Assembly: GCA_030077755.1 (NCBI GenBank)
Contig: JAQJZZ010000004.1
Location: 2,170,001 to 2,234,000, forward strand
Length of the DNA: 64,000 nt
Source: Filosporella fistucella
Lineage: Eukaryota; Ascomycota; Leotiomycetes; Helotiales
Direction: 5' to 3'
Position 1 is the stretch's first letter. Each line of letters starts with the position of its first letter. This document shows, piece after piece, positions 34,153 through 46,458 of the stretch. Below the pieces are notes generated by a model. That model saw nothing but the letters and a program-made list of their open reading frames with translations, was not told the DNA's origin and made no database searches. The position numbers and the translations under genes were made by a program.

Positions 34153-35282
34153 TTATAGCTTTGAGACCAACTTTGAGCTCCTTGCACATTCTGACGCCAT
34201 TTGCAAAACCGCTTCAGCAATCCCCCAGGACATCTCCACTCCACGCCCACCAGCTCCATAAGCATGTATGATATTCTTATCACCTCCCAATCTCTGAACC
34301 TCGAGTCTCATTCCGTTCTTCCGCGAAGGTCTCCGCCCGACGATGTCTCTGATGACTCGAAATTGCCCGTCTGCATCTAAAAGTTCCGGAAAAGACTTGG
34401 CAGCAGCTTCAAGCAGCTGACGTCGCGTCTCAGGACGAGGAGACTCTTCATAATCTCGTTCTTCTTTCGTTCCTCCAATAATGGTACCTCCATGGAAGGG
34501 ACGAGGAATGATGAACGTCCATGTGCCATTTGCATTTTGACGAGTGATGGTCTCCTTGGCCAAATTTGCAACAAGGCATGTCTGACCTAAAGGAATTCAG
34601 CTAGTTGTCTCAACACAATTTGGAGATTATACCTCGCGTGATGAAAGATGCAGGGTCATTAAAGCCAGTGCCAGAACAATTGATGGCAATCTTCACATTT
34701 CCAGCTATGTCGAAAGCCTCATTTGGAGAATTTAAAACTGTCCTGATAGTATTTCCCCCGTTTAAGACGAATCTGCGCATTAGGTGTCTAAGATACATTG
34801 GCGTGTTCATGCACCACGTCTTGTATTCAGCTCCCCATCTCACTCCATTCGGGAGCTCTTTTGGAGAAAGGACTCGAAAATCATCAATATCCGAGTACCT
34901 GGTTCTCGCTGAAATATAATCCTCTGAAAGTGACTCTAGCCAATCTGTTCCCTTCATGAAAGAAATTCCTGCGTCAGGGTTATCTTTGGTGTAGGTTTTG
35001 AAGTGGTCGTAGGTGGCTCTTGCTAGTGAAGCTTCAAGAACCCCTTGAGGGGTGATATCCGGTATTGGACGGTAATGAGCTCCAGACCATGGAGTTGCAT
35101 AGTCTATAGACTCAGAGCCGGGGAAGTCACGAGCGGCGATTATTATGTTACATTTTGGATACTTTTGCTGGCAAATCACAGCTGATGAAAGCCCCAAAAC
35201 TCCAGCTCTATCAAATGCATGAGTATAGACTTAAAAAGTGAAGTATTGCTTACCCAATGACAACAATGGTTCCTTCATCCAT
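34153..35282 (-). CDS. Peroxisomal D-amino-acid oxidase (FAD)
   Basis: Exons on the minus strand 35282-35254, 35207-34633 and 34586-34153; 345 aa, the usual length. The tiny first exon (MDEGTIVVIG) is required to complete the FAD-binding GAGVLGLSSA motif. Family blocks follow: a SHxxPW-like segment (DYATPWSGAHYRPIP), W-x-E-Y-K-T-W-C-M-N-T, NCSGTG, FIIPRPFHGGTIIGGTKEE, GRRPSRKNGMRLE and the C-terminal HAYGAGGRGVEMSWGIA. It ends in Ser-Lys-Leu, a perfect PTS1 peroxisomal signal. It oxidises D-amino acids to 2-imino acids with production of H2O2. It shares a 315-base divergent promoter with a RidA imine deaminase, which would hydrolyse its product. Confidence 0.93.
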
Positions 35283-35597
35283 CAGTAATATTAGCCGTTT
35301 TCTGAATTAGTTATAGAATCGATAGCATAGAATGTCCCACACTCATTGAAATTGGGAGGAGTCTGGTATCTTGATGCAGAGTCGAATATTCGACTGTCAG
35401 GGATGATGCGGGGAAGTGGCGTCGTCCGAGGTGCTGTACTTCGGGACAATCAGATCAAGCCGATCATCGTGGCAGATATTTCGCCGCAGAAAGGCACGTT
35501 ATGATGTTGAGTTGATCAATGAAGACTACTTCCCCAATCATCTAATAGAGATATACTCAGTTAATCTCTTACTTCCACTATCAAATTGGCAATTGCC
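35283..35597. promoter_or_regulatory. Divergent promoter of DAAO and RidA
   Basis: 315 bases between the two start codons. No single motif stands out; several GATAT/AGATA words occur. The close head-to-head layout implies joint expression of the oxidase and the imine deaminase. Confidence 0.4.
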
Positions 35598-36132
35598 ATG
35601 TCGAAAATTCCCATTAATCTCGCATTTTCGAAAGGAGCTGGGGCTCTTCATAATCAGGCAATTATCGCTAATGGAATGGTGTTTTGTTCAGGACAGCTCC
35701 CCGCTGATCTCGAGTCGGGTGAGCTGGTAAAGGGGGACATCAAGGAGAACACGGTAAGCATATGTTCATCAAGACTTTATTTTCCACCTTACACTCTAGG
35801 GGGAGACTGATGGAAAATCATGCAGACAAGGTGTATTGAGAATTTGGAAGCCGTTCTCCAAGCTGCAGGCTCGAGGCTGGAAAATGCTGTGAAAGTAAAC
35901 ATTTTTCTCACAGATATCAAGAATGTACCTCAAGTGAACGAAGTGTATGTCAGATATTGGGGGCACGTCAAGCCGGTTAGAACGTATGAACTTCGCATTT
36001 CCTTAGTCAATTGACATTTCAAACTTCATACACTAAACCAAATTTAGTTGTGTTGCCGTGAAGGATTTGCCACGAGGTGCTGATATTGAGATCGAATGTA
36101 CGGCTGTATTAGATATAAAATCACGATTATAG
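35598..36132 (+). CDS. RidA/YjgF-type 2-iminoacid deaminase, PTS1-tagged
   Basis: Exons 35598-35753, 35826-35983 and 36048-36132; 132 aa, the normal RidA length. Conserved features: the N-terminal Pro-rich start, SKGAGALHNQAII, VFCSGQLPAD, TRCIENLEAVLQAAGSRLENAVKVNIFLTDI, NEVYVRYW and the active-site Arg region CVAVKDLPRGADIEIECTAV with the conserved Glu. RidA proteins hydrolyse reactive 2-imino or enamine intermediates to 2-keto acids and ammonia. This copy ends in Ser-Arg-Leu, a PTS1-type tripeptide, whereas common RidA proteins are cytosolic or mitochondrial. With the adjacent SKL-tagged oxidase this predicts co-location in peroxisomes. Confidence 0.9.
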
Positions 36133-36732
36133 AATCAGAAATGTTATATGCCTTTTTGATATAATTATTCCAAGCAAGGACGCAGTTTAAGATTTGTGAG
36201 CAGAGCTGTTGTGCGGTGTAATGCTGGAAAGCGAGCCTAGAACTTGGAAAGGAGCCTGCCTTTCAGCAAAGTTATGGAGCTGCTTGACTCCCCAGGCTTT
36301 CGCCGCAGGCACCTCAGGATTTTTAGGGACTGCAATCTCAGACTTTGCTTGTGTTTGACTATCGTTTGGAGGTATATATTTTCCCAGGGGCCTTCTTTAC
36401 CTTGTTACTCCCGGCGTCCGGCTCAAGCACGATAAGCTATCATCTCCTTACGAGTTACTAATCCCACGAATTGTTGGAGTCAGGGACATCCGAATCTATG
36501 CTCAAGAAGGACTCGGCAACTTCCCTATCTCTCCCACCCTAGGGAGACATCTACTGAGCTCGTTCGTTTGTAGCATCGGTAACGACGATCAACGCCGGCC
36601 ATCCTCCCCACTTTTGAACAACTTCTTTCGCCCGCAAGAGCTTGACTCAACTTCCCGCTAGAGCAGTGAAGCAACGCGCGGATGGCCTGAAATCATAACT
36701 TGCTCGTCTCAGAAACCAATTCAAGTTTCAAA
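36133..36732. other. Intergenic region
   Basis: About 600 bases between the RidA and dipeptidase genes on the same strand. No gene or repeat is seen; it includes the dipeptidase promoter. Confidence 0.4.
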
Positions 36733-38263
36733 ATGGCGACGAGAAGAAGGAAAACTTCTGCTACCGAAGGCTCACCGTCCCTGCTCAGGACCAGCGCATT
36801 TGTTTTTTTTATACTAGCCGCCATCACAGCAATAGCAACCTCGAAGTTTGGGGATGCAATCACTGCTTGGAGAATTGATACCCAAAATTATGAAGCAAGA
36901 GTGAACCATATCCTCGCTACTACCCCACTCATTGACGGTCACAATGATTTGCCATATCTGCTCAGGATTGAATTGCAGAACAAAATCTACGATTCAACCG
37001 ATTTCCAATTCTGGGATGGTAAGTTTGATGCTTTGACTTATACTATGTATACTTAGGCTTTCATCGCAGGGCTAGCAAGTCATACAGATTTGAAAAGATT
37101 ACAAGAAGGACGTGTTGGTGGACAATTTTGGTCCGTCTTTGTAGAGGTTGATAGTCCCAGACCAGTTCCTTGATTCCATTTCCTTAATTGACCAAACACA
37201 GTGTCCAAGTACAGATCATATAGATGATCCAGATGTAAGATATCATACTGTATAACCTTCAGAATGTCACTCAACCGTGGTAGCACGCAGTGAGAGATAC
37301 ACTGGAGCAAATCGATGTCGCCAAGCGACTTTTCGAACATCACGCGACAAACTTGACATATTGTACTACCTCGGAATGTGCCTTGAAAGCATTCAAATCT
37401 GGAACCATTGGATCCATGCTTGGAGCTGAAGGTATGCATCAAACAGGATCAGCACTTGCATCTGTTCGACAATTCTTCACCTTGGGTGTACGATATATTA
37501 CGTTGACACATAATTGTGATAACGCCTATGCTACAGCTGCCTCCACAGTGACGGCGGGGAGCCAGGACGTGGGACTGAAGGATTTTGGATACGCAGCCAT
37601 CAGAGAAATGAACCGCCTGGGTATGATGGTTGACTTGAGTCATGTGAGCCATAATACAATGCGGGATGTCCTTCGTGTTGCTCGAAGTCCAGTCATGTTC
37701 AGCCATTCTTCCTGTTATACGCTTGCAAGAAATTATCGAAATGTCCCTGATGATGTACTAAGAGGCCTTCGAACAAACGGTGGAGTGGTCATGGTTATGT
37801 TCGTCAAGAGGTTTTTAAATGCTGAAAATCCAGATGAAGCAAACCTGGAAACAGCAGTCGACCATATATTCCATGTTGCGAACACTGCTGGGTGGAAACA
37901 TGTTGGAATTGGTATGTGATCCTTCCATTCCTCAATACGAAGGAAGCTAACAGTAGTGTAGGTGCGGATTTTGACGGGACCGTAACTCTCGCTGATGGAA
38001 TTGACGATGTGAGGGCCTACCCAAAATTGATCACAGCCGTGATGAGAAGGGGTGCAACAAATGCACAGATTCGTGGTTTGGTAGGAGAAAACATTTTGAG
38101 AATGTGGCGGGAGAATGAAATAAATGCAGATAAGTTCAAGGCAGCTGGAGAATTGCCAGTGGAAGATGTATGGAGCGAGAGGCGGTGGTCGAGATGGGAC
38201 AATCCTTTGCCGCTTATGTTACCAGGAAACAAAAAGAGAGTAAAGGCAGAAAACTACGCCTGA
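36733..38263 (+). CDS. Membrane dipeptidase (peptidase family M19)
   Basis: Exons 36733-37018, 37070-37146, 37202-37234, 37284-37911 and 37962-38263; 441 aa. The intron after exon 2 uses a weak GTTGAT donor, and exon 3 is only 33 bases, so this part is the least certain. A basic N-terminus and one hydrophobic helix (about 18-40) form a signal anchor. Zinc ligands are in place: HxD in [11 protein letters not shown], the bridging Glu in [24 protein letters not shown], and GIGADFDG near the C-terminal half. Family members (renal dipeptidase) cleave a broad range of dipeptides, including those with a C-terminal D-amino acid. Next to the D-amino-acid oxidase this suggests a source of D-amino acids. 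The C-terminal [10 protein letters not shown] carries no GPI signal. Confidence 0.87.
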
Positions 38264-38851
38264 AGAAATGTAATATTTCCTCCACTTAATGCAAGGGAGA
38301 GATCAGGGACGCCAGAGGATATTGATGAGCTACGGAATAATATTTCCATGTAACATGTAGCCCTTTCGATGACCAAACAGACCTAGGGGATTCCGGAGAA
38401 AAGAGTGTTCTTTACTTCGTACCATCCTCTCGTGGCATTGAAAGACGAGGGAGACATAAAATCCAGACATCAATGACTCTGTGAAATAATCTCTCAAGTT
38501 TCATGCGCTGTTCGTGTTCCAATATGGTGCCATTTTTCAACTTCTCAACACTATTTACGCCTGCGGCCCCATCTTCAGCACACTCGACCCCTGGTCATAG
38601 TGCACCTCAGGCTCCCACTCCTGAAGATATAGCGATTGGGCCACTGCTCAGGTACCTCTGCGACCAAGATCTGCCCCTAAACCACTTGCGGCATCACCCC
38701 GTAATGGCGTTCTGGTACCAGATAAGGGTAAAGTGGGATACGGTACAACGTCAACCTCCATCGCCTACCTGTATAACGGACCGGAGATGCATCATGAATT
38801 ACTCAAGAATAGTCAACCCGTTGTGCTCTCTAGTGCTTCATTTCATGCGTC
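38264..38851. other. Intergenic region
   Basis: 588 bases upstream of the regulator gene. A short frame from 38503 runs into it but has no domain and probably represents leader sequence. Confidence 0.4.
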
Positions 38852-41226
38852 ATGTCACAGTCTGGCTCTCCAGACCCGTCGTGCACTGAACCAACTACGA
38901 TAAACAACCAGAGAGATGAGACTGCACGGAGCCGAAGGATTGTACGAAACTATATTGCATGTAGGAGATGCCATACACAAAAGGTCAAATGCAGTGGTGA
39001 AACTCCCTGTAGAAACTGTAAAGGTTCGAAAAACCCGGTGGAATGTGTGTATCCTGTCAGGGATAGAAAAGTTGCGGTATCAGAAAGGTAACATGGGTGC
39101 AATTGACCACGACGTATATCATGCAGTGCTAAGATATGCAGTTATTTGAAAAAGCTCGAAGCTGAAGTCCAGACACTTAAACGCAAATCCCCACCCCAAG
39201 AACAGGAAGCTTCCCCTGAAGCTGAACCTTCTGTCACTGAGCATAATGTATCGAGAAAACGAGCGAAGACCGCAGAACCACCGACAATCCCTCAGCCAGA
39301 CGCATCAACTCCCCACGAGCAAGCTGTTGAAATAGAGGCGGATGGGAATAGCTGCACAGATGGAACGAATATTGAGCCATATGTGGGTGAGGCAGCATGC
39401 ACAACATTTGGTACGAAGCTGCGCCAGTTCCTTCAAGGGGGCGATGCTCCACCGACATCATCAAGGCCGAAATACTATCAGAACCAGAGAATGCTTCGAG
39501 CTTCATGCACCGAGTGTCAATTACCAAATAAAAGCGATGCGCAGCTCCTAGTAAGGGTCGTCTTACGATTTATAGGCCCTGATTATCATCTGCTACGCAG
39601 AACATCATTTTTGGAACGACTGGAAGAGACGTATAAATTGGAGGTCTTGAATGATCCGATATGGTTGTGCAGATTGTTTACAGTTTTCGCTCTTGGCGAG
39701 ATATACACTGTGCGGTCTCACAAGCCAAAAGACAATGGTGTTCCTGGTGTTTCGTTCTTCTTGAAAGCCTTGGACTTCTTCCAAGATCTTTATGAGGAGC
39801 CAACCGTTGAGTATATCGAGACGCTCCTTCTTCTGGTAAGGATTTTATCATCCAAATCGTTCCCAATGTCCCTTTAACACTTCAGGCATTTTATTCTACA
39901 ACACTAAATCGAAGAAACACAGCATATACATACATTGGGCTGGCCATGCGACTATCAATGATGATGGGACTTCACCGCAAGATCCCTCCGAACACACCAA
40001 TCCCTCCTCCGGAGAGGGAACACCGGATCCGTGTATGGTGGACTGTCTATGTGATGGATCGCATGATGAGTTCCAAGATTGGACATCCTGCTATGATACA
40101 GGACACAGATATTGATGTCCAATTACCGTCTCTCAATGGTCTCTCATCCCAAGACGCCAACGATTTCTATGACCCAGCTTATCTGCTGGCACAGATCGCA
40201 CTTGCGAGGATTACAGGAAATGTGCTAGGTAACATTTATCATATTCCGAATCCTGGGCAAAGGAATTCTTTCGTGCACGGAGTTCATACAATTTTAGCCA
40301 GGCTGAAGAGTTTTCATAGTGGCTTGCCTCCACTGTTGAGGTTGGAGCCACAGAACTCGCCAATGTATGCAAATAGAACTGTCGCATCATTGCACCTCCA
40401 TCTCAATCAGGTAAGTGCCAGTATCGTATTCTCATGTGGCGATGTTAATGGTCGCTAGTGTGTTATTCTTACAACTCGCCCGATATTGTTTTACGTCTTT
40501 CGGCAGAAATTCGGTCAACAATTAGATACAAATACAGGGAATTCACGCCCGCAAAGTCAGATGGTGTCTGTTCTATCAGATGCATGTATCCAGACTGCAC
40601 GAGCATCCAACAAGATATTGTCACAGTTGTGGGTAGACGGTTGTTTGGCAATGTATGGATTCTATGATGCACTTTCGATCTTTTCTTCTACACTGATTTT
40701 GATGCTGGCATCTGCAATCAATGAGCTTGATGGAACTCCAAGCGCAGACGAGGATAACATCGGGGTAGCCTGGAGTCTTCTGCGGTCAATGAAGGACGAT
40801 GGGAGTGTGCCAGCAACTGATTATTATGAGCAGCTGGTAGATTTGAAAGATGCTCTTCAGGAGGCTTGTACCAAGAAGATGAAGGAACGACTGGAGTCTA
40901 AAGTCCATGCCTCAAACGAGAAAGGGGCCTCGGCGCCGATGAATCTAACTGATACTTTGAGTCTCACGCAGAGCAGGCAAGATAATATAAATATCCCAAC
41001 AGACGTCGGAGATGCTCCTGGAATGGTGGGCAGTCAACAAATGATAAGCATTGGGGAAGGGTTTATTGACCCTAGTTTCAATGGATTGTTCTCGCAGTCG
41101 ACAACTATTAAGGCTCCCCAGAATCAACCATGGGCTCCTGCAGCGTTGGAATCAATGTTTTCAGCAAATACATCGGATCAACTGCTTTGGGATTTTGATT
41201 GGGAGAGTGTTGGAATACTTCACTAG
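38852..41226 (+). CDS. Zn2Cys6 transcription factor
   Basis: Exons 38852-39087, 39142-39835, 39886-40410 and 40459-41226; 740 aa. The binuclear zinc cluster uses C37, C40, C47, C53, C56 and C65 (spacing 2-6-5-2-8), with the basic RRCHTQKVK loop. A short coiled-coil heptad run (YLKKLEAEVQTLKR) encoded across the first splice gives the dimerisation element. The fungal-specific middle homology domain spans about 150-450, including FTVFALGEIYTVRS, AYTYIGLAMRLSMMMGLHR and RIRVWWTVYVMDRMMSSKIGHP. It would bind CGG half-sites in promoters. Position inside the amino-acid/oxoproline cluster makes it the prime candidate for the pathway-specific regulator. Confidence 0.92.
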
Positions 41227-41876
41227 GAAATACCAAATGATCACAGTTGCACGATAGGTGGATATGAAGACAGAATATCTTGACAATATAATTCTGTTGC
41301 TTAAGAATGAAACCATCACATACCCTGATTCGAAAATGGGGTTCATTTTCATCGCATCCAATCATAACTTGCATGATGCTAGTTCAAAATGATCCTGCCC
41401 CCAAGATATCACCACTCGAAAAATGACCCACTATCCTAAATCTTCTCGTCCAGAAATGGAGACCACAATTCCTTACTAATGACCCATACAAACCTATCTC
41501 GGAGGAGCTCCGCACAACCGAGAGCTCTCTTATCGGTCTTTCTGGTGGCAAGCCGACGGATAACAAAGTCCGTCTACTTTTGTCAGCACCATGATTCCAA
41601 GTTCCCACGGGCAATGGATAACAGGTGGCCGGTCAATCACGATACGGCTTCGATGCTAACAGGTTCCTGCAGTGGCGCATTCAACTGCAGCTCTGTGGTG
41701 ATGGCTTAGAGTAGCAAGGGTCAACTGGGCGCCAGAGTTGAAAGGTGGGGATGAGGGAGCAAGCAGCTTCCAGGAGGCAACTCCAAGCCAATTCATAAGC
41801 CATCGTATCAATCACTACCGCAATTTCTGAGCGTACTATTCTTTCTTTTTACAGTCTATCTCTCTAATTCTTCAAG
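41227..41876. other. Intergenic region
   Basis: 650 bases between the regulator and the hydantoinase/oxoprolinase genes. No gene seen; promoter of the latter with a CT-rich leader just before 41877. Confidence 0.4.
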
Positions 41877-44800
41877 ATGTCTTTTTCAACTAGCAAAGGT
41901 ATTCGGATCGCAATTGATCGAGGTGGAACTTTTACAGATTTGTGGGTTGCATCCTGACTATCCCAACATTTACTCACTTATGGCTGACATTTTGTAGTTG
42001 GGCTAGCATTCCGGGACGAAAAGATGATGTTGTTTTCAAACTTTTGTCCGTGTGCCCAGATCGGTATCCTGACGCACCTACGGAAGGTGTGAGAAAGATC
42101 CTAGAAGAGGCGACGGGAACATCTATACCAATGGGAGTTCCGCTTGATCTTGCTCCAGTAGAATCTATCCGTATGGGGACAACAGTAGCCACCAAGTAAC
42201 CACTCCATCATGTGTGAAATTTATCACGTGCTGACTTCTGTCCCAGCGCACTTTTGGAACGCAGAGGAGAACCAGTCGCCTTACTTATTACCAAAGGATT
42301 CATAGATCTCTTGGTAATTGGAAATCAAGCTCGGCCTAACATTTTTGACCTCACCGTCAAGAAGTTGGACAGGTTGTACGAGACAGTCGTCGAAGTGGAC
42401 GAAAGAGTTACAGTTGAAGGTTTCTCAGAAGACCCAGAGCCACAGCATATCGACGCTACTACTGATGAAGATCTTGTTGTTGGCATTTCTGGAGAAGTTA
42501 TGAGAATCCTGAAGAAACCAGACTATGAGGCTGTCCGCAAAGACCTTCAAATACTCTGGGAGAATGGCATTCGAAATCTTGCCATTGCGCTGATGCATTC
42601 ATATTCTTACCCAGAACATGAGCTAAAAATTGCTGATATTGCGAGAGAAATGGGCTTTACCATATCCGTCTCGAGCCAGCTTCAACCAATGATCAAAATT
42701 GTTCCACGTGCACAGTCTGCAACAGCTGATGCGTACCTTTCACCAGTCATTCACAAGTACCTCGAAGGTTTTGGCAAAGGATTTCTGGGGGAATTCAAGG
42801 ATGAAACAACCTCTAAGAAGCTGTTATTGTCCCAATCAGATGGGAGTTTGACGACATTTAACACATTCACCGGGTTAAGAGCTATTCTTTCAGGCCCTGC
42901 AGGCGGTGTTGTTGGAATGGCCAAGACATGTTACGATGAGAATGCGAAAGTTCCCGTTTTGGGATTTGATATGGGTGGGACTTCGACTGATGTCTCTAGA
43001 TTTGGAGGGGAATACGAACATGTTTTTGAAAGCGTTATTGCAGAGGTCACTATTCAGAGTCCTCAACTCGACATCAATACCGTAGCGGCTGGAGGTGGTT
43101 CCATGCTATTTTGGCGCAATGGTCTGTTCGTTGTCGGACCAGAATCTGCAGGTGCTTTTCCAGGACCAGCTTGTTATGGCAAAGGAGGCCCGTTGACGAT
43201 CACGGATGCGAATCTCATGCTTGGCCGTCTCCTTCCAGATTTTTTCCCTGCCACGCTCGATTATGATGCGACGAAGTCCAAATTCTCAGAACTGACAGAC
43301 GCGATCAACAGTGAGAGGGTGGGGGAACCGCAACTAAGTATCGAGGAAGTTGCTCATGGATTCGTAATTGTTGCGAACGCTGCAATGACTCGTCCGATTC
43401 GAAATATTAGTGAAGGCCGTGGATTTGAAACTTCGGCACACAATCTTGCTTGTTTCGGCGGCGCAGGAGGTCAACATGCTACCGCAATTGCCCGAGATCT
43501 TGGTATTAAAAGAGTCATTGTTCATCGGCTGTCCAGTATTCTCTCTGCGTATGGAATGGCTCTGGCCGATATTGAGGTTGATTTGCAGGAACCAGAGTCT
43601 GCAACATACAACGAAGAGTCAAAACCGAGACTCGAAGAAAGATTGGAGTCCCTCAAAAGGAAAGCTGCAGCGAAGCTTGCTTCTCAGGGTTTCAATGACG
43701 ACCAAATTTTCCACAATAGTATGCTAAATATGAGGTATATGGGGAGCGATACAACTTTGATGGTCCAAAAATCGATAGACGAAGAAGATTTTGGTGCTGC
43801 ATTTACTAAACGACATCTACGTGAGTTTGGGTTCGTACAGAACCGCAGCATCTTGGTAGATGATATACGCGTACGGAGTATCGGTAAAAGCGTCGGGATT
43901 GAAACTTCCAATCCTTTCCGAGAGCTTGATGAGCTTGATGCAGTCTCCTATCTCGGTGTCAATGAGGCGGTGAACACAAGAAAAGTCTATTTTGAGAAGA
44001 CAGGCTGGACAGATACTCTCATCTTCCATCTAGACAATCTCCCAGTTAACAAGAAGGTTCCAGGACCAGCTATTATTATCGATTCGACTCAGACTATTGT
44101 CATTGATCCTGCAAGTGAAGCTACAATCCTTCAGCAACATGTCATCGTGGACCTGTTGGACACCGTGCGAAAAGAAATCAGCTCTACGGTGGTTGACCCT
44201 ATCCACCTGTCCATTTTTGGACATCGATTCATGAGTATTGCTGAGCAGATGGGAACCACTTTCCAGAAGACATCGATTTCCACAAATATCAAAGAGCGTC
44301 TGGATTTCTCATGTGCTGTATTCTCCCAGGATGGAGGATTAGTGGCAAATGCCCCTCATATTCCTGGTCATCTTGGTTCTATGGCATATGCCATCGCATA
44401 CCAGGCAAAATTGTACCCCAAGGGCGGATTCAAACCTGGCGATGTTCTGCTCTCTAATCATCCCATATCTGGTGGTACGCATCTACCAGACTTGACAGTT
44501 ACAACCCCTGTCTTTGATGACGATGAGAATCCGCAGGAGATTTTGTTTTTCGTGGCGAACCGTGGCCATCACGCAGATATTGGAGGTATCGCTGCAGGGT
44601 CAATGCCACCGAATTCGACAGAGCTTTGGCAGGAAGGTGCTGCTGTTGAAACCTTCAAAATGGTGAAAGAAGGCATTTTTGATGAAGCTGGTGTTGTCAA
44701 TATATTATATGACGAGCCTAGCAAATACCCTGGCTGCAGTGGGACTCGTACATTGAAAGATAACATAGCGGACCTGAAGGCAGCCATAGCGGCGAACAAG

Positions 44801-45928
44801 CGTGGCATTGCTTTACTTTCAGCCATGATTAAGGAGTATACTTGGCCTGTTGTCAAGCTTTACATGTCAGGTATTCAAGATAATGCAGAGACGAGTGTGA
44901 GAGAACTTTTGAAGAAGTTCTCGGCTCGTTTTGAAGGTCAACCTTTGGAAGCAGTCGACTACCTTGATGATGGAACACCTTTGGCCGTAAATATCACCAT
45001 TGACGGTCAGACTGGGTCAGCAAAATTCGATTTTACTGGTACTGGACCCGAGACTTTCAACAACTTGAATGCACCTCCTGCTGTCATGTATAGTGGAATT
45101 ATGTACTGTCTACGGTCCATGATCTCTTCTGATATCCCCCTTAATCAAGGATGCCTTGCACCGATTGAGGTTTTCTGTCCACCAAATACAATTTTATCTC
45201 CTTCATCGAAAGCTGCAACTGTTGGTTCTAATGTCGAAACGTCTCAGCGAATTATTGATCTTATCTTCAAAGCGTTTCAAGCTGCAGCTGCAAGTCAAGG
45301 GTCCATGAATAACCTCACCTTTGGTTACGGAGGGACAGATAAAGAGGGAAAGGTTACTAAGGGATTTGGGTACTACGAAACTATTGCTGGTGGAGCAGGT
45401 GCAGGTGATGACTGGCAGGGACAAGATGGAGTTCACACGAATGCGACAAACACAAGGATGACAGACCCTGAAGTATTTGAGAAGAGATATCCTGTAATCT
45501 TGAGAGAGTTTTCTATACGAAAAGGAAGTGGTGGAATTGGAAGGAATCGGGGTGGAGATGGATGCATTCGCGATATTGAGATTCGTCGCCCGATGCAAGT
45601 CAGTATCTTGAGTGAAAGGAGGGTTATTGCACCATATGGTATGGCAGGCGGTGGAGAAGGAAAGAGAGGAGTGAACCTCTGGAAGCGCATTGACCCTCTT
45701 GATGGATCTTTGAGAACAATAAGTTTGGGTGGGAAGGCTTCAGTTACGATGAACCCAGGTGATAGAATTATAGTTCAGACACCAGGTGGAGGTGCCTATG
45801 GGCTAAAGGAAGCAAATGTGAGAGGAGTCAAGGCTGAAGCTATTCGGCTTCCAGCAAAGGGAGTGCATCACGGAGTATCTGGGATACAAACACCCCCCGA
45901 AGAGAGCATATATTCTGAAATGGGGTGA
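41877..45928 (+). CDS. Fused hydantoinase A/B, 5-oxoprolinase-like
   Basis: Exons 41877-41941, 41998-42195 and 42247-45928; 1314 aa, matching eukaryotic 5-oxoprolinases. The two short first exons supply the ATP-site start IRIAIDRGGTFTD and MGTTVATNALLERRGE. The HyuA half (about 1-740) includes LSGPAGGVVGMAKT, GFDMGGTSTDVSRFGGEYE, AAGGGSMLFWRNG, GPACYG and CFGGAGGQHATAIARDLG. The HyuB half (about 760-1295) has DFSCAVFSQDGGLVANAPHIPGHLGSM, LSNHPISGGTHLPDLTV, ANRGHHADIGG, SNVETSQRIID and GSGGIGRNRGGDG. It hydrolyses a cyclic amide with ATP (5-oxo-L-proline to glutamate, or a hydantoin/N-methylhydantoin). Nothing in the sequence fixes the substrate; its setting beside D-amino-acid genes favours a hydantoin or oxoproline. 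Confidence 0.93.
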
Positions 45929-46458
45929 TGAAGTAGTGTCTTTGGCGTTTGCATGTTTCATAGATATCTCGCAAATTTAGAACTTTGTACAAACTCCTTA
46001 CTTTGTATCAATCCTTGCTTCATTCAACTTGCAACCCTATTCTACTTAATGCGAGAGGCATACAGTTTCCTCCAGCAGTCTACGTTGTTCTTTTAAGCAG
46101 AGAGGGAAGCCGAGATCTAGAGGTAACTGTTTTGCATTTGTTGTTGTATAGAAAGCCGCTATATTTCCTCTACTATTCTTCATACCTTGAAAATCAACCA
46201 ATACATTTCACAAAATCACCGGACGCTCAGTCTAGATGCCTATCAATTCTTATCTTTATGATTTGAGTGGATCAATGTCAGGAGATAAACCCCACTTTTG
46301 GTGTTTGCACACACTATCTCCTTGCCCGTTGATCCACCTCCTAGAAATGCCAAGGATAAACAATCCTCATTCTGACAAGGTTGATATGTATAACTTCTAG
46401 TTCACTCCGAGCAATCTTCGACGCTTTAGTATCTGCCTTTGTCTTCTGATTTGTCATC
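45929..46458. other. Intergenic region
   Basis: 530 bases between the oxoprolinase-like gene and the MFS transporter gene, same strand. No gene seen. Confidence 0.4.

Noticed and set aside
36139..36435. Possible short gene between RidA and the dipeptidase
   Set aside because: Only a 63-codon frame with no family likeness; treated as intergenic.
37235..37291. Acceptor at 37291 for the third intron of the M19 dipeptidase
   Set aside because: Joined to the donor at 37235 it would give a TGA at once; the acceptor ending at 37283 keeps frame and gives HAVRDTLEQ.
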